Assembly (NCBI RefSeq): GCF_019891175.1
Contig: NZ_CP072600.1
Location: 3,596,001 to 3,660,000 of the forward strand
Length of the DNA stretch: 64,000 nucleotides
Direction: 5' to 3'
Source of the DNA: Leptothermofonsia sichuanensis E412
Lineage (GTDB): Bacteria > Cyanobacteriota > Cyanobacteriia > Leptolyngbyales > Leptolyngbyaceae
Below, one piece after another: positions 60,293 to 64,000 of the stretch (the stretch's first letter is position 1; the number at the start of each line of letters is the position of its first letter). The notes below the pieces were generated by a model. It saw only the letters and a list, made by a program, of their open reading frames with translations, searched no databases and had not been told where the DNA came from. Both the position numbers and the translations under genes were made by a program.

Positions 60293-63016
60293 TTAGAGAT
60301 TCTGGCAGAGTTGGCGATCGCCCTGGTCTACTTCTGGATTCTTAAAATAATCATGCAACCAGCTACAGGCTTGAGCCATCAACTGATCCAGGGTTCTCAC
60401 CTGCCACAGGCGGGCCGTTCTATCCACCGATGCCGTGACAATCCATTTTCCATCGGGGCTGAAACTGGCACTCCAGACAGTGTCTTCGTGTCCGCGCAGA
60501 ATTGCCAGTTGCCTGCCGGTCAAATCCCACAGGCGGGCGGTGCGATCCACCGATGCCGTGACAATCTGGGTACCCTCTGGACTAAAGCTGGCACTGTTGA
60601 CAATCCCCTCATGGCCAGTCAACGTCGCAAGCTGCTTCCCGGCTCGATTCCACAGACGAGCCGTGTAATCGCTGGACGCGGTAATAATCTGCGTTCCATC
60701 CGGGCTAAAGCTGGCACTCCAAACAGCTTTGCGGTGCCCTTTGAGCACTAAAATCTGTTTTCCAGCCAGGTTCCACAATCGAGTCGTGGTATCGTCTGAT
60801 GCCGTGACAATAAACTTGCCATCGGGACTGAACTGGGCACTGTTGACATTTCCCTGGTGCCCCTTGAGGACAGCAAGCTGCCTTCCAGCCTGATTCCAGA
60901 GGCGGGCGGTCTTGTCGGCGGATGCGGTCACAACTAGCTGCCCATCAGGGCTGAAACTGGAACTAAATACCTTATCTGCGTGTCCTCGAAATTCTGCCAG
61001 TGTTTCCCCGGTCAAATTCCAGAGGCGGGCAGTGCCATCATCCGATGCGCTCACAACGTTGGTGCCATCAGGACTGAAGCTGGCACTGGAAACCTTACTC
61101 CTGTGCCCAGTCAGAATTGCCAACGGCTGACCTAACAGATCCCAGATACGAACAGTTTTGTCATAGGAAGCGGTGAGCACTCGCTGTCCTTCTGGACTGA
61201 AACTGGCATTCAGAATCCGATCTTCATGCCCCTGCATGGCGTAGCTCAAAGGTTTTAGTTCCCATAGACGGGCAGTCTTATCGAAAGATGCGGTCACAAT
61301 CTGCTGTCCATTGGGGCTAAAAAACGCCGTGTTGACCGTATCCCCATGGCCACGGAGTTTGTCGATCTCAACCCCTGACAGGTTCCAGATCCGCACCAGC
61401 CCATCGTAGTCGGCTGTGACGATGCGATCGCCCGTCGGGCTGAAACTGGCACTATAGACCCCAACCGTGCCTCGAAAAACCACCTGTTGTTGACCTGAGA
61501 GATTCCACAGACGAGCGGTTGTATCATCTGAGGCGGTCAAAAGCTGCTGACCATCCGGGCTAAAACTAACCGTGCTAACTCGCTCCTGATGGCCCTTAAA
61601 CGTTTGGAGGGGGTTCCCGGAAAGATCCCACAGGGTTGCTGTCTTGCCAGAGGCAGTCGCCACTGTTTTCCCATCGGGGCTGAAGGCTGCATTCCAGACT
61701 GGTTCCCCATCCCTTTTGAACTGCATCACTTCCCGTCCCTTGAGATCCCATAAACGGGCGGTTCCATCATAGGAAGCGGAGATAATTTGGGTTCCATCTG
61801 GACTGAAACTGGCGCTATAAGCGGCTTCCTGGTGACCTTTGAATACGGCCAGGGGCTGACCCTTCAAGTTCCATAACCGGACGGTGCCATCATAAGATGC
61901 TGTCACAATTTGCTGCCCATGCGGGCTAAAACTGGCACTCAGGACTTCGCTGTCGTGTTTCAACTCTGCCAGTGGTTGCCCCGCCAGATCCCACAACTTA
62001 GCCGTATGATCCTCTGAAGCAGTCACAACATACTTGCCATTCGGGCTAAAACTGGCACTATTGACGCCATCCTGGTGCCCGATGTATCGATTTTTTTCAT
62101 GAATTCCGTCCAGGATGGTCTGCAAGGTCTGGACAGGTCTGGTACTGGGGTAGTCTACCAGCGGTTGATTGGGTTTAATAGTGGATCTTAAGGTCTGGGC
62201 AACTCCCAGGGCCGCCTGGAGTCCGTCAAGTTCACGGAACTTGAACTGATTCAGCGCTCCCTCACTGCCACTCTCCAGGCGGTAGACCAGGTGCATTCGC
62301 TGAAATTCCCGGGTAGCCAGCAGTCCCACGATCGCCGCTGTGATTAGAGTAATTCCCAGAATGGTTGCCCCAATCCGAATCATGCGTCGTGCCTGCCGAC
62401 CGGCAACCAGCAGAATCTGCTGCGCCTCTTCCACCTTACGACTGAGGTCAATGTACTCTACCTGTAGGGGCGTGGGGGCCGGTTGCTTTGTCGCTGTCTG
62501 CTCTAACCATTGCTCCGCAGCCACTAGGTCACTCCCCCGCAGCAAAAAGCTGTGATCCCGATTTTGTTCCTCCCACTCGATCGCCCGCACCAGTAACCGG
62601 GTGTGCGATCGCACATGTGGTAAGTCCGTATTAATGGCCTGAATCAGGGCATTAAAAGCCTGGTCAAAATCATCCTCTTCCCGAAAGAACAGCCAGTTAT
62701 GGCGACTCAAAGCGGAATGGACGGTATCCAGGGCAAAGCCTTCCCGCCGCAGAATTGGAACCATACGCTTGTTGTTCTGGGAGGCATACTCCACCTCCTG
62801 ATTGCAAACCTTAGAGGCGATCGAGTCCGGGCTGATCACAAACACAAACGTGTTCGCCGCCTGAATCCCCGCTTCAATTTCCTTCCACCAATCTGCCGTG
62901 ACTGGAATATCTTCCCAGTCCACCCAGGCATCGCAGTGACTTTGGTTCAGTGCCTGGTGGAGCACCTGGACAAATGGTTTGTCCCGGCGAGAGTAGGAGA
63001 TGAAGACTTCAGCCAT
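60293..63016 (-). CDS. TIR domain protein with transmembrane helix and 14 WD40 repeats
   Basis: 907 residues. The TIR domain (1-135) has EVFISYSRRDKPFVQVLHQA, WVDWEDIPVTADWWKEIEAG and FVFVISPDSIASKVCNQEVE, where the Glu in CNQEVEYA is at the place of the NADase glutamate of catalytic TIRs. A coiled linker (about 140-205), one transmembrane helix (about 214-236, IGATILGITLITAAIVGLLA) and a spacer (to about 317) follow. Fourteen WD40 repeats (about 318-890, each ending in the SASFSPDG ... TARLWDL pattern) can make two seven-bladed propellers. The repeats are much alike, pointing to recent duplication. TIR would then lie in the cytoplasm and the propellers on the other side of the membrane, an unusual topology if the helix is real. 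A role in stress or defence signalling is inferred. Confidence 0.92.
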   Translation of the reverse strand: MAEVFISYSRRDKPFVQVLHQALNQSHCDAWVDWEDIPVTADWWKEIEAGIQAANTFVFVISPDSIASKVCNQEVEYASQNNKRMVPILRREGFALDTVHSALSRHNWLFFREEDDFDQAFNALIQAINTDLPHVRSHTRLLVRAIEWEEQNRDHSFLLRGSDLVAAEQWLEQTATKQPAPTPLQVEYIDLSRKVEEAQQILLVAGRQARRMIRIGATILGITLITAAIVGLLATREFQRMHLVYRLESGSEGALNQFKFRELDGLQAALGVAQTLRSTIKPNQPLVDYPSTRPVQTLQTILDGIHEKNRYIGHQDGVNSASFSPNGKYVVTASEDHTAKLWDLAGQPLAELKHDSEVLSASFSPHGQQIVTASYDGTVRLWNLKGQPLAVFKGHQEAAYSASFSPDGTQIISASYDGTARLWDLKGREVMQFKRDGEPVWNAAFSPDGKTVATASGKTATLWDLSGNPLQTFKGHQERVSTVSFSPDGQQLLTASDDTTARLWNLSGQQQVVFRGTVGVYSASFSPTGDRIVTADYDGLVRIWNLSGVEIDKLRGHGDTVNTAFFSPNGQQIVTASFDKTARLWELKPLSYAMQGHEDRILNASFSPEGQRVLTASYDKTVRIWDLLGQPLAILTGHRSKVSSASFSPDGTNVVSASDDGTARLWNLTGETLAEFRGHADKVFSSSFSPDGQLVVTASADKTARLWNQAGRQLAVLKGHQGNVNSAQFSPDGKFIVTASDDTTTRLWNLAGKQILVLKGHRKAVWSASFSPDGTQIITASSDYTARLWNRAGKQLATLTGHEGIVNSASFSPEGTQIVTASVDRTARLWDLTGRQLAILRGHEDTVWSASFSPDGKWIVTASVDRTARLWQVRTLDQLMAQACSWLHDYFKNPEVDQGDRQLCQNL

Positions 63017-63017
63017 A

Positions 63018-63085
63018 GCAATCAGGGTATCGGGTACTGGGTAGGGTACTGGGTGAAGGGCAGATTCCCTATCCCCGATACCCGC
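63018..63085. repeat. GGGTATCGGGTA-type repeat block
   Basis: agggtatcgggtactgggtagggtactgggt runs directly upstream of the TIR gene start (start-proximal in its mRNA) and is answered by ccctatccccgatacccgc in inverted sense. Same repeat type as 45122-45271. The rest of the 280-bp spacer to 63297 is AT-rich and presumably holds the promoters. Confidence 0.6.
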
Positions 63086-63297
63086 GATCCGGTTCTGCTG
63101 TTTCCAAACCTTCCCGTTAAAAAAAATTGAGTTTTCTTCAATTGCTTATGTATATACCGCAATATCAAGTCAGGGGAGCTATCCTACTGAGTTATTTTAT
63201 AAAAGAATTATCCGTGGTCGTACTCAGATAATTCCACTAAGGGATATACTTCTGGCACCAGGTACGTTGAGTGTTTAAATTCAGGTATAACACTACC

Positions 63298-64000
63298 ATG
63301 ACCCATCTTTGGCGGCAGTGGCTACGTTCTGGCTTGTTGTTTGGGCTTGGGTTGCTCATCTGCTGTCTGGTACATGGGCTATCTCCGCTGCCTCTGAGCC
63401 TCAAAGTAGCGGCTGAATCTGCACCTCTGAGTTCTTTAGTGCGGCAGGGGGTGGAGCATTACCAGGCGGGGGATTTTGACCAGGCGATCGCCCACTGGCA
63501 AAAAGCCCTTGCCCAGGCAAAAGATGCCAGACAGCAGGGTATAATTTACAACAACCTGGCTCAGGCGTACCGGCAGGTGGGGCAACTGGATCGGGCAATT
63601 GAGCACTGGCAGCAGGCAGCCCGGAACTACCGGGCATTGAGACAGGCGGGACTGCAACCGCTGGCACGGGTGCTGGTGGAGCAGGCACAGGCTTACCTGG
63701 AACTGGGCCAGAACCGGCAGGCGATCGCCCTCCTGTGCGGGGAAACCAGGAGTGCCCCGGACTGTTTGTCAGAGAGTGCCCTGGCGATCGCCCGCAGACA
63801 GTCCGATGCCCCTGGGGAAGCTCTGGCATGGGTGGGACTGGCAGATGCCTACAGTTCCCTGGGAGAGTACGACCGTGCTTTCGCACTTTACCAGAACGGA
63901 ATTCAGCTTGCTACATCCCTGAATGACCCCGACGCCTTAACCACAGCTTTCAACAATCTGGGCAATCTCCACGTCCAGTGGGCGGAGCGCTATCGGTTTC
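63298..64000 (+). CDS. Secreted TPR protein, probably CHAT-associated (3' end cut by window)
   Basis: Reading frame from the ATG at 63298 open to the right edge (234 codons). Signal peptide or anchor MTHLWRQWLRSGLLFGLGLL and ICCLVHGLSP, mature start near AAESAPL. Tetratricopeptide repeats follow: LVRQGVEHYQAGDFDQAIAH, IIYNNLAQAYRQVGQLDRAI, LVEQAQAYLELGQNRQAIAL, then LCGETRSAPDCLSESALAIA and WVGLADAYSSLGEYDRAF. The CGE...CLSESALAIAR insert between TPRs is typical of cyanobacterial secreted TPR proteins that end in a CHAT (caspase-like) domain, but that part lies outside the window. Divergent from the TIR-WD40 gene. No clear Shine-Dalgarno. Confidence 0.85.
   Translation, partial: MTHLWRQWLRSGLLFGLGLLICCLVHGLSPLPLSLKVAAESAPLSSLVRQGVEHYQAGDFDQAIAHWQKALAQAKDARQQGIIYNNLAQAYRQVGQLDRAIEHWQQAARNYRALRQAGLQPLARVLVEQAQAYLELGQNRQAIALLCGETRSAPDCLSESALAIARRQSDAPGEALAWVGLADAYSSLGEYDRAFALYQNGIQLATSLNDPDALTTAFNNLGNLHVQWAERYRF

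Noticed and set aside
60400-62080. Regularly spaced repeats that might look like a CRISPR array
   Set aside because: The ~123-bp period is coding DNA for WD40 blades in one open frame; the spacing is far longer than CRISPR units and there are no short identical repeats with unique spacers.
1-64000. tRNA, rRNA, tmRNA or nif genes
   Set aside because: Spacers were read for T-loop and anticodon-arm patterns and for nif-type proteins; none was convincing by eye.

Overview
The window is chromosomal DNA from a cyanobacterium, probably a filamentous, diazotrophy-capable type of the Leptolyngbya/Oscillatoria grade. The genus call is only an inference. The signs are very frequent HIP1 octamers (gcgatcgc), the cyanobacterial purC / bamA-lpxC-fabZ-lpxA-lpxB arrangement, a cytochrome b6f petL, Tab2 and DUF1830 proteins, rpoZ, a photosystem-II-linked radical SAM protein, cobN and a CnfR/PatB-type ferredoxin-HTH regulator. 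No rRNA, tRNA, CRISPR array, prophage or intact insertion sequence was seen.

Layout. 1-3 kb: the end of a TPR/glycosyltransferase-like gene, a CbpA-type DnaJ and an Hsp20, all on the minus strand. 3.2-10.7 kb: minus-strand outer-membrane block (purC, bamA, lpxC, fabZ, lpxA, lpxB). 11-16.9 kb: a lipoprotein, mscL, peptide deformylase, a small membrane protein, an FHA-PrsW fusion, rpoZ and two secreted hypotheticals. 17.9-24 kb: aroB, a 31-codon petL, an AI-2E-type permease, an L,D-transpeptidase, the radical SAM protein and DUF1830. 24-39 kb: a 1402-residue membrane protein, ubiD, ppk2, codB, a Ser/Thr kinase and cobN. 39-46 kb: a hybrid histidine kinase, an ABC-2 permease, glgP and tab2. 46-54 kb: a frameshifted gene remnant, the cnfR-like regulator, an orphan 626-residue membrane protein, a DUF4333 lipoprotein, a GT4 glycosyltransferase and a methylglyoxal synthase-lipid kinase fusion. 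55-64 kb: a 1001-residue alpha/beta-hydrolase-like membrane protein with a Yip1 gene, an exonuclease overlapping an alkyltransferase-like gene, a TIR-TM-WD40 protein (14 repeats) and the start of a secreted TPR protein.

How genes work together. The bamA-lpx-fabZ block joins lipid A synthesis, the hydroxyacyl-ACP supply step and outer-membrane protein insertion. The exonuclease/alkyltransferase-like pair looks like a two-gene DNA-repair operon. Most other genes are single transcription units separated by repeat-rich spacers.

The most unusual feature is repeat load. At least six families of short palindromic, MITE-like repeats occupy the spacers. Several copies supply start-proximal or stop codons of neighbouring genes. 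Purine/pyrimidine simple repeats and GGGTAT-type repeats, identical in style to the spacer repeats, also sit in frame inside large genes (cobN, the 1402-residue protein, the 1001-residue protein), where they are translated as low-complexity inserts.
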